Shown here piece after piece: positions 10,887-21,712 of a DNA stretch of 64,000 nt. A program made the position numbers and the translations under genes. The notes beneath the pieces were generated by a model that was given only the letters and a program-made list of their open reading frames with translations, did no database searches and was not told the origin of the DNA. This DNA is from Alteromonas marina (GTDB lineage: Bacteria > Pseudomonadota > Gammaproteobacteria > Enterobacterales > Alteromonadaceae): positions 248,001 through 312,000 of the forward strand of contig NZ_JWLW01000066.1 in the NCBI RefSeq assembly GCF_000808575.1, read 5' to 3'. Numbering within the stretch: position 1 is the stretch's first letter; every line of letters begins with the position of its first letter.

Positions 10887-11786
10887 GTGGATTTTTCAAC
10901 GTCAGTCTACGATAGCACACAACATAACAATTTTTACCCTGCTGAGAGCACAGGTAAATCACTCTCTTTTAGTGAATTATCAGGCTTTATCACGCAGCTA
11001 CTTTCTACGCTTGAACTACAAGAGCTAGGTGGCGTGTATTTTCAGCAGCTAAATACGTTACTGCCGGTTGTTGGTTTCAGCTTATCTGATTTTGACTCCC
11101 GTTGGGTGTACGGTAATGCAAAAATATCGTCAACACTGATGGATTTACCACTACAAGGTGCTAATGCCGTTAATGGCGATCAAGCTCATGTCTATTATTA
11201 CATTAGTTCACCCTTATCGTTATCGCAACGGGAGGGTCTATTCCAACTGCATGATTTATTTGGAAAACAAGTAAAGCACGCTCTTTCATTGATGCGTGTG
11301 CAGCAGATGGCAACTAAAGATGTGTTAACTGGCTTGGGTAACCGTACGGGCTTTGAGCAGTCAATGACAAGACAACTCGGTTGGGCGCATAGACACGACG
11401 ACCCTTTCGCACTTTTGGTGATCGACTTAGATAACTTTAAATACGTGAATGATAATTTTGGTCATAGTGAAGGTGACAAAGTACTTGTCCATGTTGCATC
11501 ACATTTAGCTAATGTTTTGCGGGATGAAGACGAAGCGTTCCGCTATGGCGGCGATGAGTTTTGTTGCTTGTTAGACTGCCAGACCCAGCAACAATTAGCG
11601 TGCGCCGCTCAACGAATACAAATGAGCATAAATAGCTCCAACTACTTGTCTCGCTTAGGAATATCAACCAGCCTTGGTGGCGCGATTTATCGCGACGGCG
11701 ACACGATAAGCAGCTTGTTTGACCGTGCTGACAACGCCCTGTATCGCGTGAAAAACTCTGGCAAAAATAGCTATCACGCAGCGTAA
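10887..11786 (+). CDS. Diguanylate cyclase (GGDEF)
   Basis: Makes cyclic di-GMP from two GTP. The start is GTG at 10887, 7 nt after AGGGG; an upstream in-frame GTG (10782) lacks a ribosome site. Of the 299 residues, about 1-125 form an N-terminal region with no recognisable sensor domain and no membrane segment. The GGDEF domain follows (TKDVLTGLGNRTGFE to the end). Its active site GGDEF is intact at 221-225, and an RxxD inhibitory site (RDED, 212-215) lies five residues upstream. It should therefore be active and subject to product inhibition. Confidence 0.92.
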   Translation: MDFSTSVYDSTQHNNFYPAESTGKSLSFSELSGFITQLLSTLELQELGGVYFQQLNTLLPVVGFSLSDFDSRWVYGNAKISSTLMDLPLQGANAVNGDQAHVYYYISSPLSLSQREGLFQLHDLFGKQVKHALSLMRVQQMATKDVLTGLGNRTGFEQSMTRQLGWAHRHDDPFALLVIDLDNFKYVNDNFGHSEGDKVLVHVASHLANVLRDEDEAFRYGGDEFCCLLDCQTQQQLACAAQRIQMSINSSNYLSRLGISTSLGGAIYRDGDTISSLFDRADNALYRVKNSGKNSYHAA

Positions 11787-11881
11787 CGTCGCGATTTGAA
11801 TTTATCAGGATGGCGGCAAAGCAATGCCGCTTTTGCACATTATTGCCATGGATACCATAAACAAGAGTATCTAGCCCTTTC

Positions 11882-11903
11882 CAAAAAAAGGCACTTTTAG
11901 TGC
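11882..11903 (-). terminator. tilS terminator
   Basis: On the minus strand the stem GCACT-AAA-AGTGC is followed by C and seven T, shortly after the tilS stop codon. This is a typical rho-independent terminator. Confidence 0.75.
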
Positions 11904-11912
11904 TACATAGAT

Positions 11913-13238
11913 TCAGTCGAGACTAAAGGTTATTTCTATATCTGGCGCTTTGGGCTGCAGATAAACACACCGTCCTTCAACAATCAGTGCGATGGGCTCG
12001 TCGTTAATCAAGATTGCCGGCACGCCGTTTCGCTCCCACCTTGGCACGCGCCATACCTTAAACCATTCTTTCAGCAACTTAGATACGTTCGCATTTTCTG
12101 GCTTTACTTTAAGGTTGCGAGCATTGGTTTGCAGAGAAACGGTATCTTCTTCTCGCGCTTTTGGCACTGCAATTCGAATATGGCCTCTAAGCCAAGGAAG
12201 CGCGATATCTTGGTTGGGCGCTAATTCTAGGTTTTGCGGTACTTCATGAGTAGCGTTCACCACCCAATAAAGGTCTTGGTCAAACCGTATTACCCTGCCC
12301 CATTTAAAGTTTACTTCAGGGGTTGCGTCGTGCTTTGCCTTTAGCATTGCGAGAACTTGGTCTGTCTGTGCTTTTGACGGCGACAGCTCGCCTTGAGCTC
12401 GAAACCACGCGCGAATGACCATAGCCTGCCACGGTAACGACAATGCAGCGAGTTGTTGCCCGTCGAGCCTGAGAGCTGTTCGTTTACAATCTTCAAAATA
12501 TTTTTGGGCAGAATCGCTGACTAGTGCGCTTTGTTCAGCACAAAGCTCGGCGCTGCGCCCCACGGTTTTGGTCAACTTAGGCCATCGCGCCAGCAAGTGA
12601 GGTATAATTTCGTTCCTTAAGAAGTTCCTATCAAAGCTATTTTGCTGATTAGATTCATCCTCAACCCACTGCAACATTTCCTCTTCGGCATAAGCCACAA
12701 TCTCGGCTTTCTCTAGTGCTAGCATAGGGCGCATTATCAAGGTGTCACCTCGGTACTGAACTTCTCCCATACCCGCTAAGCCCTGAGGACCAGCACCGCG
12801 TTTGAGCTGGAGCAATACGGTTTCAAGCTGATCTTCGGCATGTTGTCCTAATAACAGTACACCGCCTATTTGGTCACACACTTCTAACAATGCGTTGTAT
12901 CGAACCTTACGCGCTTCTGCTTCCAGGCTTTTTCTCGACCCCGTATCAACATCAACTCGATACAAATGAAATGCTACGTCTTCAAGACGACACTGTAATT
13001 CGCAGTGCTTTGCCCACTGTTCGGCATTATCACTTAAACCGTGATGTACATGTACAGCATGAATTGGGCTATCAAACTGTTCCCTATACGCAATAACGGC
13101 TTGGAGCAGGACGGTCGAATCCACACCACCGCTGTAAGCAACGACGAGTGGCGTTTGAAGTGGTAGCTTTACATCGGTAAGAGATGTCGCTATGCGGCTA
13201 ACGATATGTTCGATTGTTGGGGATTGTAGAGGGGTCAC
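11913..13238 (-). CDS. tilS: tRNA(Ile)-lysidine synthase
   Basis: Attaches lysine to C34 of tRNA-Ile2 (CAU), which changes its codon from AUG to AUA; essential. The 441-residue protein has the N-type ATP pyrophosphatase loop SGGVDS near residue 35, then the conserved GQHAEDQLET and LLQLKRGAG motifs, and the C-terminal TilS substrate-binding domains. The start is GTG at 13238. It has its own terminator and lies next to accA, as in many gammaproteobacteria. Confidence 0.95.
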   Translation of the reverse strand: MTPLQSPTIEHIVSRIATSLTDVKLPLQTPLVVAYSGGVDSTVLLQAVIAYREQFDSPIHAVHVHHGLSDNAEQWAKHCELQCRLEDVAFHLYRVDVDTGSRKSLEAEARKVRYNALLEVCDQIGGVLLLGQHAEDQLETVLLQLKRGAGPQGLAGMGEVQYRGDTLIMRPMLALEKAEIVAYAEEEMLQWVEDESNQQNSFDRNFLRNEIIPHLLARWPKLTKTVGRSAELCAEQSALVSDSAQKYFEDCKRTALRLDGQQLAALSLPWQAMVIRAWFRAQGELSPSKAQTDQVLAMLKAKHDATPEVNFKWGRVIRFDQDLYWVVNATHEVPQNLELAPNQDIALPWLRGHIRIAVPKAREEDTVSLQTNARNLKVKPENANVSKLLKEWFKVWRVPRWERNGVPAILINDEPIALIVEGRCVYLQPKAPDIEITFSLD

Positions 13239-13300
13239 AGACCGATAATACCTTATTCTTTCAACTCAATTTCTATTAGGGGTACTTGGCTTAGCACTGG

Positions 13301-13345
13301 CTTTCTAATAACACACTTTCTAATAACACACTTTTTAATAAGACA
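13301..13345. repeat. Three tandem 15-bp repeats
   Basis: CTTTCTAATAACACA occurs twice in direct succession (13301-13315, 13316-13330), followed by a third copy with two changes (13331-13345). It lies in the 276-nt tilS-accA spacer, just downstream of the accA terminator hairpin. It is probably a replication-slippage repeat. Confidence 0.8.
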
Positions 13346-13347
13346 AA

Positions 13348-13376
13348 GGGGTTGGTTACCTATGGTAAACAACCCC
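13348..13376 (-). terminator. accA terminator
   Basis: A 13-bp stem with one mismatch and a 3-nt loop (GGGGTTGGTTACC-TAT-GGTAAACAACCCC on the plus strand). On the minus strand it is followed by TTTGTCTTATT. It ends the long minus-strand block. Confidence 0.65.
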
Positions 13377-13514
13377 CATGTTCTTATGCCACATTACATG
13401 AACCAACATGAATTAAGCCACCGCTCGCGAGATTTTATATCAAGCGTCTAAACTGATAGAGCGCAGGTGTACATAGCGGCTAAATGCAATTTTATGCTAG
13501 TTTTCTTAATGAAA

Positions 13515-14471
13515 TTAGCAATAACCAAACGACATTAAACGCTGGTAACGCTCTTCCATCAATTTAGTCTTATCTAGTTCTTTAAGCTGGTTAAGCTGCT
13601 GCTTAATCACGGCCTTCAAATTAGCCGCCATGCCATTGTGATCGCGATGTGCACCACCTAAAGGCTCTTCAACAATACTGTTAATCAGGCCTAGCTCTTT
13701 AATCTGTGGCGCACTTACGCCCATCGCTTCAGCAGCAAGTGGGGCTTTTTCTGCGCTTTTCCACAAAATAGACGCACAACCTTCTGGTGAAATAACTGAG
13801 TACGTAGAATATTGGAGCATATTAACGCGATCGCCAACACCAATCGCTAGTGCACCACCTGAACCACCTTCACCGATTACGGTACACACGATTGGAACAG
13901 TAAGCTCAGCCATTTCGAATAAATTTTTCGCGATTGCTTCACTTTGGCCGCGCTCTTCAGCGCCAACACCTGGATACGCTCCCGGCGTATCGATAAAAGT
14001 GATGATAGGCATGTTAAAGCGCTCAGCCATCTTCATAAGACGCAAAGCTTTACGGTAGCCTTCTGGTTTAGGCATACCGAAGTTACGCTTAATTTTTTCG
14101 TTGGTGTCACGCCCTTTCTGATGACCAATAATCATCACAGGCTGATCATCAAGCATTCCTGGGCCACCAACAATCGCTTTATCGTCAGCGAACGCGCGGT
14201 CGCCAGCTAGCTCGTCGAATTCGGTAAAAATACGAGGAATGTAATCTAACGTGTAAGGACGCATTGGGTGACGTGCAAGTTGAGAAACTTGCCATGCGCC
14301 AAGATCAGAAAAGATCTTTTTAGTCAGCTCTGCGCTTTTACCGCGAAGCTTATTGATTTCTTCTTCAATACCAACGTCAAACTCGCCACCTTGATTCACC
14401 AACCTAAGCTCTTCAATTTTTGCTTCTAGTTCGGCTATTGGCTGTTCAAAGTCCAAAAACTGTATACTCAT
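13515..14471 (-). CDS. accA: Acetyl-CoA carboxylase carboxyltransferase subunit alpha
   Basis: With AccD it moves the carboxyl group from carboxybiotin to acetyl-CoA, giving malonyl-CoA, the committed step of fatty acid synthesis. The 318 residues match the usual length of about 319. The family landmarks are present: the N-terminal helical region, [29 protein letters not shown], and the [15 protein letters not shown] oxyanion region. It lies 68 nt after dnaE, the order seen in E. coli, and ends at a hairpin. Confidence 0.97.
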   Translation of the reverse strand: MSIQFLDFEQPIAELEAKIEELRLVNQGGEFDVGIEEEINKLRGKSAELTKKIFSDLGAWQVSQLARHPMRPYTLDYIPRIFTEFDELAGDRAFADDKAIVGGPGMLDDQPVMIIGHQKGRDTNEKIKRNFGMPKPEGYRKALRLMKMAERFNMPIITFIDTPGAYPGVGAEERGQSEAIAKNLFEMAELTVPIVCTVIGEGGSGGALAIGVGDRVNMLQYSTYSVISPEGCASILWKSAEKAPLAAEAMGVSAPQIKELGLINSIVEEPLGGAHRDHNGMAANLKAVIKQQLNQLKELDKTKLMEERYQRLMSFGYC

Positions 14472-14539
14472 TTCATGTCCTATTCGTACTACGCTCGTCT
14501 ATGCAAACGCGAGATGTCCAATCTATCGACCTCTTGCCC

Positions 14540-17500
14540 CTAATGGTAGAGAATTGAAACGGCTTTGTCTCCCAAACATTGTTTGAGATCGTGCAAAAGT
14601 TGGTCTTCAGGGGTAACGTACCATCTTGCACCACACGCCAAGGTTACTTCCGCGTCTGGATGGGTTACCGCTAACTGAACAGGACAACTTCCGCCGTTAA
14701 ATGCCTGCAGGATAGATTGCATCTGACTCATTTTCTTCGGTTCAAGCAGCTGGGTATCAATATTAAGTGCCAGCGCTCTCGCGTTTTTCTCTCGTGCCTG
14801 AACAATGTCCATTACATCACGGGCGGTGATTGTATTGCCCCCAGAGAAATCATCAAAGCTGACCTGTCCCTTTATAAGCAATATTCTGTCAGTTTCTAAC
14901 ACACTTTCGAACTGTTCGTACATATCTGGGAAGAAACGTACGTCTATTCTGGCACTCTTATCATCCAGTGTCACTATGGCCCAGCGACGACCCCGCTTGT
15001 TCGTCATTACGCGTACGCCAAGTACCAATCCTACTGCACTGGCCATTTGATCTTTGTTGGTTGGTTTTAAATCAACTAGCCGGCCGTCGGTGTAGTAACG
15101 CAGTTCTTCCGCATACTGATTGATGGGGTGGCCGGTTAAGTACAAGCCTAGCGTGTCTTTTTCACCTTCTAGCCATACTTTTTCAGGCCACTCAGGGACG
15201 TCGGCAAACGCTTGCTTCACGTCTTCTGGCTCGGTAGTCAGTAGGCCAAACATGTCTGACTGACCAAAAGACTCAGCTTTTGCATGCTGTCCAGCGGCGG
15301 CAAGGGCTTCGGGTAAGCTCGCCATAAGACTAGCGCGATGGGGTCCTAAGTTGTCCATTGCCCCCGCTAGTACTAGCTTTTCTAGCACTCGCTTGTTTAC
15401 CCGTTTAATGTCTATCTTGGCGCAGAAATCAAAAAGATCCTTAAATGCCCCTTGGGTCTCCCGCGCTTCAATAATCGCTTCAATCGGGCCTTCACCTACC
15501 CCTTTAATCGCACCGATACCGTAAACAATGCGACCTTCGCTATCGACGGTAAATTTGTATTTACCCGCATTTAAATCTGGCGGCAGTATTTCGATGCCCA
15601 TGCGCTCACATTCATCGACAAGCGTCACGATTTTATCGGTGTTATCCATATCTGCCGACATTACCGCAGCCATGAATTCCGCAGGATAATGCACTTTCAG
15701 CCACAAAGTCTGGTAAGACACTAAAGCGTAAGCGGCAGAGTGAGATTTGTTAAAACCGTAACCCGCGAACTTTTCTACCAAGTCGAAGATTTTCATCGCA
15801 AGGTCCGGGTCAATATTATTGCCCTTCGCACCTTCGGCGAACGTGCCGCGCTGCTTCGCCATTTCTTCAGGCTTTTTCTTACCCATAGCACGACGAAGCA
15901 AGTCAGCGCCGCCCAGTGAGTAGCCCGCCATTTCTTGGGCTATCTGCATTACCTGTTCCTGATACAAGATAATGCCATAGGTAGGCTCTAGAATTTCTTT
16001 CAAGCACTCGTGCTGATATTCTGCATCGGGGTAGGAAATTTCTTCACGTCCGTGCTTACGATCAATAAAGTTATCTACCATGCCTGATTGCAGCGGGCCC
16101 GGACGGAAAAGGGCCACCAGTGCGATAATATCTTCGAAGCAGTCAGGTTTAAGGCGCTTAATTAGTTCTTTCATACCGCGAGATTCCAGCTGGAATACCG
16201 CAGTTGTCTCGGCGTTTTGAAGGGTTCTGAAACTCTTAGGATCTTCAAGAGGAATGGCGCTGATATCGACATCAACGTTCTTCCCTTCTTTGATCATATC
16301 TATTGCCCACTGAATAATAGTCAGCGTACGAAGACCTAAGAAGTCGAATTTTACCAAGCCCGCCGTTTCAACGTCGTTTTTGTCGAACTGGGTTACGGGG
16401 TTTTTACCTTCGTCATCACAATACAACGGCGAGAAATCTGTGATAGTGGTTGGCGCAATAACAACACCACCGGCGTGCTTACCGGCATTTCGGGTAACCC
16501 CTTCAAGTATTCGCGCCATATCGATAAGGTCTTTCACTTCCTCATCGCTTTCATACACTTCTGGTAGCTGTGGCTCTGCTTTAAACGCTTTTTCAAGCGT
16601 CATGCCTGGATCTGGTGGAATAAGCTTTGAGATCCTGTCTACAAAACCGTAAGGGTGACCAAGTACACGGCCTACGTCGCGTACAACCGCTTTTGCCGCC
16701 ATAGTACCAAACGTAATGATCTGCGATACCGCCTGACGCCCGTAAAGCTCAGCAACGTGATCGATTACCTCGTCTCGTCTATCCATACAGAAGTCGACGT
16801 CGAAGTCGGGCATGGATACACGCTCTGGGTTCAAGAAACGTTCGAATAGCAAGTCGAATTCAAGCGGGTCTAGGTCGGTAATTTTTAGGGCATAGGCCAC
16901 TAATGAGCCCGCACCAGAACCCCGCCCTGGCCCTACCGGAATTCCGTTATCCTTACTCCACTGAATGAACTCCATTACAATAAGGAAGTAGCCTGGGAAA
17001 CCCATTTGGTTGATAACTTCAAGCTCGATGCGAAGTCGGTCATCGTACTCCGGACGTTTCGCTTTGCGCACTTCTTCATCGGGAAATAGAAATTCTAAAC
17101 GTTCTTCCAACCCCTCTTCAGACACCTTAACTAAGAAGTCTTCGGTGGTCATGCCGCCGGTTGGAAATTGCGGTAAGAAGTACTCGTTTAACCGTACGGT
17201 AACGTTACAGCGCTTAGCAATTTCAACCGTATTTTCTATGGCTTCAGGAATATCGCTAAATAACTCCACCATTTCTTCAGCAGTGCGTAGATATTGCTGG
17301 TCGCTGTATCGTTTAGGTCGGCGGTTATCATCAAGCGTGTAGCCATCGTGAATACATACTCGAATTTCGTGAGCATCAAAACCTTCCCGGTCTATGAAGC
17401 ACACTTCATTAGTGGCGACCACGGGTAAATCACGCTGCTCAGCTAGCTCAACGGCAAGGTGTAAGTAATCCTCTTCACCCTGTCTGCCGGTTCGAATAAG

Positions 17501-18004
17501 CTCTAAATAGAAACGGTCAGGAAAATGCGTTTGATAAAACTCAAGGGCACTATCGAGAATTTTGGCGTTGTTTTTCATTAAACCCACACCAACGTCACCG
17601 TGCTGTGCGCCTGACAACACAATCACACCTTCACTATGCTCTGCTAACCATTCTTGATCGATAACCGCACGGTGTGCCAAGTGTCCACGAAGGTAGGCCT
17701 TGGAGATAAGAATTGTAATGTTCTTATATCCCTCATTGTTCATTGCAATAAGGGTTAGTCTGAAAGGTTCATCGCCAAAGACTTCATTGGTAACCCAAAA
17801 ATCGGTACCAATGATGGGTTTTATACCTAAGTTATGTGCTTCTGAATAAAATTTTACCAAGCCACACATATTCATTTGGTCGGTGATCGCCACGGCAGGC
17901 ATGCCAAGCGCGGCCACTTTACCTAGAATAGGCTTAACCTTATTCAGGCCGTCCATCATCGAAAAGTCGCTGTGAACACGTAAATGAATAAATGGCGATG
18001 ACAT
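14540..18004 (-). CDS. dnaE: DNA polymerase III subunit alpha
   Basis: The replicative polymerase catalytic subunit, 1154 residues (E. coli 1160). It carries the N-terminal PHP domain ([14 protein letters not shown]), the palm with catalytic aspartates in [16 protein letters not shown] (about residues 400-415), finger motifs ([13 protein letters not shown]), the helix-hairpin-helix region and a C-terminal OB fold ([11 protein letters not shown]). It starts 4 nt after the rnhB stop codon, so the two are likely co-translated. Confidence 0.98.
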   Translation of the reverse strand: MSSPFIHLRVHSDFSMMDGLNKVKPILGKVAALGMPAVAITDQMNMCGLVKFYSEAHNLGIKPIIGTDFWVTNEVFGDEPFRLTLIAMNNEGYKNITILISKAYLRGHLAHRAVIDQEWLAEHSEGVIVLSGAQHGDVGVGLMKNNAKILDSALEFYQTHFPDRFYLELIRTGRQGEEDYLHLAVELAEQRDLPVVATNEVCFIDREGFDAHEIRVCIHDGYTLDDNRRPKRYSDQQYLRTAEEMVELFSDIPEAIENTVEIAKRCNVTVRLNEYFLPQFPTGGMTTEDFLVKVSEEGLEERLEFLFPDEEVRKAKRPEYDDRLRIELEVINQMGFPGYFLIVMEFIQWSKDNGIPVGPGRGSGAGSLVAYALKITDLDPLEFDLLFERFLNPERVSMPDFDVDFCMDRRDEVIDHVAELYGRQAVSQIITFGTMAAKAVVRDVGRVLGHPYGFVDRISKLIPPDPGMTLEKAFKAEPQLPEVYESDEEVKDLIDMARILEGVTRNAGKHAGGVVIAPTTITDFSPLYCDDEGKNPVTQFDKNDVETAGLVKFDFLGLRTLTIIQWAIDMIKEGKNVDVDISAIPLEDPKSFRTLQNAETTAVFQLESRGMKELIKRLKPDCFEDIIALVALFRPGPLQSGMVDNFIDRKHGREEISYPDAEYQHECLKEILEPTYGIILYQEQVMQIAQEMAGYSLGGADLLRRAMGKKKPEEMAKQRGTFAEGAKGNNIDPDLAMKIFDLVEKFAGYGFNKSHSAAYALVSYQTLWLKVHYPAEFMAAVMSADMDNTDKIVTLVDECERMGIEILPPDLNAGKYKFTVDSEGRIVYGIGAIKGVGEGPIEAIIEARETQGAFKDLFDFCAKIDIKRVNKRVLEKLVLAGAMDNLGPHRASLMASLPEALAAAGQHAKAESFGQSDMFGLLTTEPEDVKQAFADVPEWPEKVWLEGEKDTLGLYLTGHPINQYAEELRYYTDGRLVDLKPTNKDQMASAVGLVLGVRVMTNKRGRRWAIVTLDDKSARIDVRFFPDMYEQFESVLETDRILLIKGQVSFDDFSGGNTITARDVMDIVQAREKNARALALNIDTQLLEPKKMSQMQSILQAFNGGSCPVQLAVTHPDAEVTLACGARWYVTPEDQLLHDLKQCLGDKAVSILYH

Positions 18005-18008
18005 GATG

Positions 18009-18581
18009 TTATTTCTCTTCGAGTAGCGCTTTTACAGGTTTAAAACTTTTTCGATAGCAATCTAAGATGCCATATTCAGCGATGGCTTCAAAGTGTGCTT
18101 TTGTGGGGTAACCTTTGTGCCCGACAAAGTTATATTGCGGGTAGGCCTCGTGAAGCGAAATCATATCGTTGTCTCGCTCTACTTTGGCAATGATGGACGC
18201 AGCGGAAATTTCTGCGTGCAGGCTATCGCCTTTCACTACCGCTTCAGACTCAAAATTCCACGCAGGAACCCGGTTACCATCTACGCGCACAAAGTCAGGC
18301 CTTACTGGCAGGCCTTCCACTGCGCGGATCATAGCGAGCATGGTAGCGTGCAGTATATTGAGCTTATCTATTTCTTCAGGGCTAGCTCTACCGATATTCC
18401 AGTAGAGTGCTTTTTCACGAATTTCTTGGGCAAGGGCTACGCGCTTTTTTTCACTCAGTTTCTTAGAGTCGGTTAGCCCTTCAATGGGGTTTTCAGGGTC
18501 GAGAATGACCGCGGCGGTGACCACATCACCTACTAACGGGCCGCGACCCACTTCATCAACGCCGGCAATTAACTTATGCAA
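18009..18581 (-). CDS. rnhB: Ribonuclease HII
   Basis: Removes ribonucleotides misincorporated in DNA. It has the RNase H fold, with [13 protein letters not shown] carrying the first catalytic Asp and Glu, and [10 protein letters not shown] and [11 protein letters not shown] further on. I choose the TTG start at 18581 (190 aa) because GGAGG sits 6 nt before it and the protein then begins just ahead of the conserved core. An ATG at 18623 would give 204 residues but has no ribosome site and overlaps lpxB by 50 nt. With TTG the overlap with lpxB is 8 nt. Confidence 0.93.
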   Translation of the reverse strand: MHKLIAGVDEVGRGPLVGDVVTAAVILDPENPIEGLTDSKKLSEKKRVALAQEIREKALYWNIGRASPEEIDKLNILHATMLAMIRAVEGLPVRPDFVRVDGNRVPAWNFESEAVVKGDSLHAEISAASIIAKVERDNDMISLHEAYPQYNFVGHKGYPTKAHFEAIAEYGILDCYRKSFKPVKALLEEK

Positions 18582-19722
18582 ACAATTCCTCCACGACAGC
18601 TTTTGCTGCTGTTTTATCAGCATTGCATTTTAGCGTATGGTGGAGGTCGGTGAAACGGGAAATCAGGGCAGAATTATCACTTTCGAAAAAGTTAAGTAAC
18701 TGATTGCTCATATTCTCTGCGTTTACCTCTTCTTGAAGTAATTCAGGAATAATTGCCTCATCAGCCAATAAGTTTGGCAAAGTGAAAAACGGCGCTTTGT
18801 ACAAGCGCTGCATAATTTTATACGTGAGCGGTGCCAGTTTATAGGCAGCTACCATAGGGCGTTTGCACAGCATCGCTTCTAAGGTAGCCGTGCCTGATGC
18901 GAGCAAGATAACATCGCTAGCTATCATCGCATCCCGCGATGTGCCTTGGGTTACCTGAATGGGTAAGCGTTCCTCTGCATTATCAGCTTCAAGCAAAATT
19001 GCTTTTATTTGCGCAAACCGATGCTCGTTAGCCGCAGGAATTAGAAATTGAATGTCGCTGCGTTTAGCATGAATAGCTTCTATGGTCTCAAGAAAAACTG
19101 GAAGTAGTGTATCCACTTCGCCGCGTCGCGAGCCGGGAAGTACTGCCAGTATGGGAGCATTACCATCTATACCTAATGCGTCTCGTGATGCGCGTTGATC
19201 CGGCACAATGGCTATAGCATCAGCCATTGTATGCCCTACGAAGGTGTAGGGAACATTGTATTTGTCGTAAACCTGCTGCTCAAAAGGAAATAAACCTAAT
19301 ACGCGATTAGCCGCTTTCGCTATTTTATGAATGCGCTTTTCACGCCACGCCCATACAGTAGGACTCACATAGTGCATGGTTTTGATGCCGCGGACTTTAA
19401 GTGCTTTTTCTACTCTTAAGTTAAAATCAGGCGCATCTATACCCACAAAAATATCGGGTGGGTTTTGCTCGAAGTGTGCGAGCAGCTGCTTTTTAACTTT
19501 TAAGATGGCAGGTAGATGGGAAAGGACTTCAACAAGTCCCATAACTGACAAGGTTTCCATATCGAACAGACTATGAAAACCCGCGTTTATCATATTTGGA
19601 CCGCCAATACCTTCGATAACCGCATCGGGATATTGGCGTTTTAACTCTGCAACCATTCCGGCGGCAAGGATGTCACCAGAGGGCTCTCCGGCAACCATGC
19701 CGATACGGATTGGTTTAGACAT
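18574..19722 (-). CDS. lpxB: Lipid-A-disaccharide synthase
   Basis: A membrane-associated GT19 glycosyltransferase that joins UDP-diacylglucosamine and lipid X into the lipid A disaccharide. The 382 residues are the expected length. The N-terminal VAGEPSGD motif, the [11 protein letters not shown] segment and the C-terminal LASGTATLE nucleotide-binding motif are present. It begins 3 nt after lpxA and overlaps rnhB, as in other gammaproteobacteria. Confidence 0.97.
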   Translation of the reverse strand: MSKPIRIGMVAGEPSGDILAAGMVAELKRQYPDAVIEGIGGPNMINAGFHSLFDMETLSVMGLVEVLSHLPAILKVKKQLLAHFEQNPPDIFVGIDAPDFNLRVEKALKVRGIKTMHYVSPTVWAWREKRIHKIAKAANRVLGLFPFEQQVYDKYNVPYTFVGHTMADAIAIVPDQRASRDALGIDGNAPILAVLPGSRRGEVDTLLPVFLETIEAIHAKRSDIQFLIPAANEHRFAQIKAILLEADNAEERLPIQVTQGTSRDAMIASDVILLASGTATLEAMLCKRPMVAAYKLAPLTYKIMQRLYKAPFFTLPNLLADEAIIPELLQEEVNAENMSNQLLNFFESDNSALISRFTDLHHTLKCNADKTAAKAVVEELFA

Positions 19723-19724
19723 AA

Positions 19725-20495
19725 TTAGCGAATAATGCCTCGCTTCGAGTCTTGTAAAAACTGGACCATTAATGCCACACCATCAAATTTTTCCGATGGT
19801 TCAGCAAGTTTATCCACTGCCTCGTCAATAGTATTGCCTTCACGATAAATCGCTTTATAGGCGCGCTTAATTTCAAGCACTTCTTCTTTTGAGAAACCAC
19901 GGCGTTTCAAGCCTTCAGAGTTTATCCCCTGAGGAATATTCTTCTGGCCACTTACCATTACAAAAGGCGGGACGTCACGGAGAATAATACCGCCAGCCCC
20001 TAAAAATGCATGAGCGCCGATTTTGCAGAACTGGTGGATACCTGTAGCACCTCCAACAATAACGAAATCATCAATATGAACGTGACCTGCAACAGCAACG
20101 TTATTTGCAATTATGATATCGTCACCAAGTACACAGTCATGGGCAATGTGTGCATTAGCCATAAATAAACCACGAGAGCCAATAATAGTGATGCTGTTGT
20201 CTTGGATAGTGCCTCGGTGAACGGTTACCCCTTCCCTAAACTCATTATCATCACCAATAACAAGCTCAGTAGGTTCACCCGCATATTTTTTATCTTGGCA
20301 GTCTTCACCTATTGAAGAAAACTGATAAAACTTATTGTTTTTACCGATACGCGTTGGGCCGCGTACCACCACATGTGATTTCAGAATACAGCCATCGCCT
20401 ATGGTGACGTTGTCGTCTACCACACAAAATGGACCTATAGTGACATTTTCACCAATTTTTGCACTTTCTGAAATTACCGCAGTAGGATGGATCAC
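19725..20495 (-). CDS. lpxA: UDP-N-acetylglucosamine acyltransferase
   Basis: First step of lipid A synthesis: transfers R-3-hydroxyacyl from ACP to UDP-GlcNAc. The 256-residue protein is a left-handed beta-helix with hexapeptide repeats (MIHPTAVISESAKIGENV onward). The catalytic His lies in MANAHIAHDC (about residue 123), and GLKRRGFS marks the C-terminal helical domain. The start codon follows the fabZ stop by 1 nt. Confidence 0.97.
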   Translation of the reverse strand: MIHPTAVISESAKIGENVTIGPFCVVDDNVTIGDGCILKSHVVVRGPTRIGKNNKFYQFSSIGEDCQDKKYAGEPTELVIGDDNEFREGVTVHRGTIQDNSITIIGSRGLFMANAHIAHDCVLGDDIIIANNVAVAGHVHIDDFVIVGGATGIHQFCKIGAHAFLGAGGIILRDVPPFVMVSGQKNIPQGINSEGLKRRGFSKEEVLEIKRAYKAIYREGNTIDEAVDKLAEPSEKFDGVALMVQFLQDSKRGIIR

Positions 20496-20496
20496 G

Positions 20497-20946
20497 TTAC
20501 GCTATCTCTCTCATCGCACACATAAACTCTGCAACACAAGCGATGTCACCATCGACGCTTGCAGTACCTTTAAATTTCCAAATCCCTCTGCGCTCTTTTA
20601 CCAGAGCAACATCAAACTCAAGCCTGTCACCTGGAACAACAGGACGCTTAAAGCGTGCATTATCAATCCCTGCATACAAGTATAACTTATCATTGTTGCC
20701 CATGGTCTTAAAACCTAAAACGCCGGCGGCCTGTGCCATCGCTTCAAGAATTAATACACCTGGGAAAATTGGCTGTTCAGGGAAGTGCCCCATGAAACAC
20801 GGCTCATTGATAGTGATATTTTTATAAGCCTTTACAGACTCACCCAGAACATAGTCTGTTACACGATCAACAAGTAGGAACGGATACCGATGTGGTAGTA
20901 ATTCCAATATTTCCTGAATTTCGATGGTATTAAGTGAATTGGCCAA
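20497..20946 (-). CDS. fabZ: 3-hydroxyacyl-ACP dehydratase FabZ
   Basis: Dehydrates beta-hydroxyacyl-ACP in fatty acid elongation, using the same 3-hydroxyacyl pool as LpxA. It has the hot-dog fold, with [14 protein letters not shown] carrying the catalytic His, and [12 protein letters not shown] carrying the catalytic Glu. I prefer the TTG start at 20946 (149 aa), which has AGGAG 7 nt upstream and matches the usual length. An ATG at 20970 gives 157 aa without a ribosome site. It heads the fabZ-lpxA-lpxB-rnhB-dnaE-accA run, with its own promoter space. Confidence 0.94.
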   Translation of the reverse strand: MANSLNTIEIQEILELLPHRYPFLLVDRVTDYVLGESVKAYKNITINEPCFMGHFPEQPIFPGVLILEAMAQAAGVLGFKTMGNNDKLYLYAGIDNARFKRPVVPGDRLEFDVALVKERRGIWKFKGTASVDGDIACVAEFMCAMREIA

Positions 20947-20986
20947 AAACTTTCTCCTGTATACAAGCATGACCTACAACTGTTTT

Positions 20987-21009
20987 ATACCAATGTTTGT
21001 GATTGGTAT
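20987..21009. promoter_or_regulatory. Inverted repeat upstream of fabZ
   Basis: ATACCAAT and ATTGGTAT form 8-bp arms around a 7-nt spacer, 40-60 nt upstream of the fabZ start. A TATAAAA-like box overlaps the repeat on the minus strand. It could be an operator for this operon or a dispersed repeat of the genome; the sequence alone does not decide. Confidence 0.4.
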
Positions 21010-21067
21010 TTTGGTCAAACTCGCCGTAAAAACTAAAAACGGCGGCAACCATACGCTGTTAAGCGCA

Positions 21068-21106
21068 AAAAACAAATCAGACCAACACCTTTGGGGAGTT
21101 GGCCTG
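21068..21106 (-). terminator. skp terminator
   Basis: On the minus strand CAGGCCAAC pairs with GTTGGTCTG (one G-U), followed by ATTTGTTTTTT, 30 nt after the skp stop codon. It separates the rseP-bamA-skp unit from fabZ. Confidence 0.85.
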
Positions 21107-21135
21107 ATAAATTTTACAACTACTCGTGTAGTTGA

Positions 21136-21651
21136 TTAGTTGGTTTTGCTTACTTGCTGAAGAACTTGCTCAGATAAGTCGTGCTCTTCTTTTGCAAACG
21201 CAACTGCACCAGCATTCAGCACTAGGTCGTAACCTTGCTTCGCTGCAACAGAGTCGATAGCTTGCTTGATAAGACCAAGAAGTTTGTTGCGCTCTTCGTT
21301 GCTACGACGTTGGATATTTTGCTGTAAAGGTTGACCCTTTTTAGCTAGCTCTTCACGTACTGACAAGATTTTTTGTTCTAGTTCTTTCTTCTCTGCATCG
21401 CTCATTGTTGCCGCGTCGCGTTGAAGACGTTCTGCATAGAACTGACCATCGCGCTGCAGTTGATTCACTTCTTCAAGCTGATCTTTAAACTCAGCCTGAA
21501 TAGCGTTTTGAATTTCAGCCGCTTGAGGCATCGCTTGGAAAATACCTTGCACATCGACAACCGCAACTTTCTGCTCTGCCATTACAGATGTACTAACTAA
21601 AGCGCTACCCAACATTGCTCCTGCAACGATATGTTTAACCAACTGTTTCAA
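21136..21651 (-). CDS. skp: Periplasmic chaperone Skp/OmpH
   Basis: A trimeric periplasmic chaperone that carries unfolded outer-membrane proteins to the BAM complex. The 171 residues include a signal peptide (basic KQLVKH, then a hydrophobic run, with cleavage likely after STSVMA). The mature part starts QKVAVVDVQGIFQ, and a long charged coiled coil (about residues 50-130) forms the tentacles. It lies just after bamA, as in E. coli, and is followed by a strong terminator rather than by lpxD. Confidence 0.93.
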   Translation of the reverse strand: MKQLVKHIVAGAMLGSALVSTSVMAEQKVAVVDVQGIFQAMPQAAEIQNAIQAEFKDQLEEVNQLQRDGQFYAERLQRDAATMSDAEKKELEQKILSVREELAKKGQPLQQNIQRRSNEERNKLLGLIKQAIDSVAAKQGYDLVLNAGAVAFAKEEHDLSEQVLQQVSKTN

Positions 21652-21712
21652 AGGGAACTCCTTTTGTGAATCTTATTATAGAGCGCATCTTAGATGCGCT
21701 CGCTTTAATGTC

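Noticed and set aside
18582..18623. ATG start for rnhB at 18623
   Set aside because: No Shine-Dalgarno sequence, 50-nt overlap with lpxB and 14 non-conserved residues; the TTG at 18581 has GGAGG at ideal spacing.
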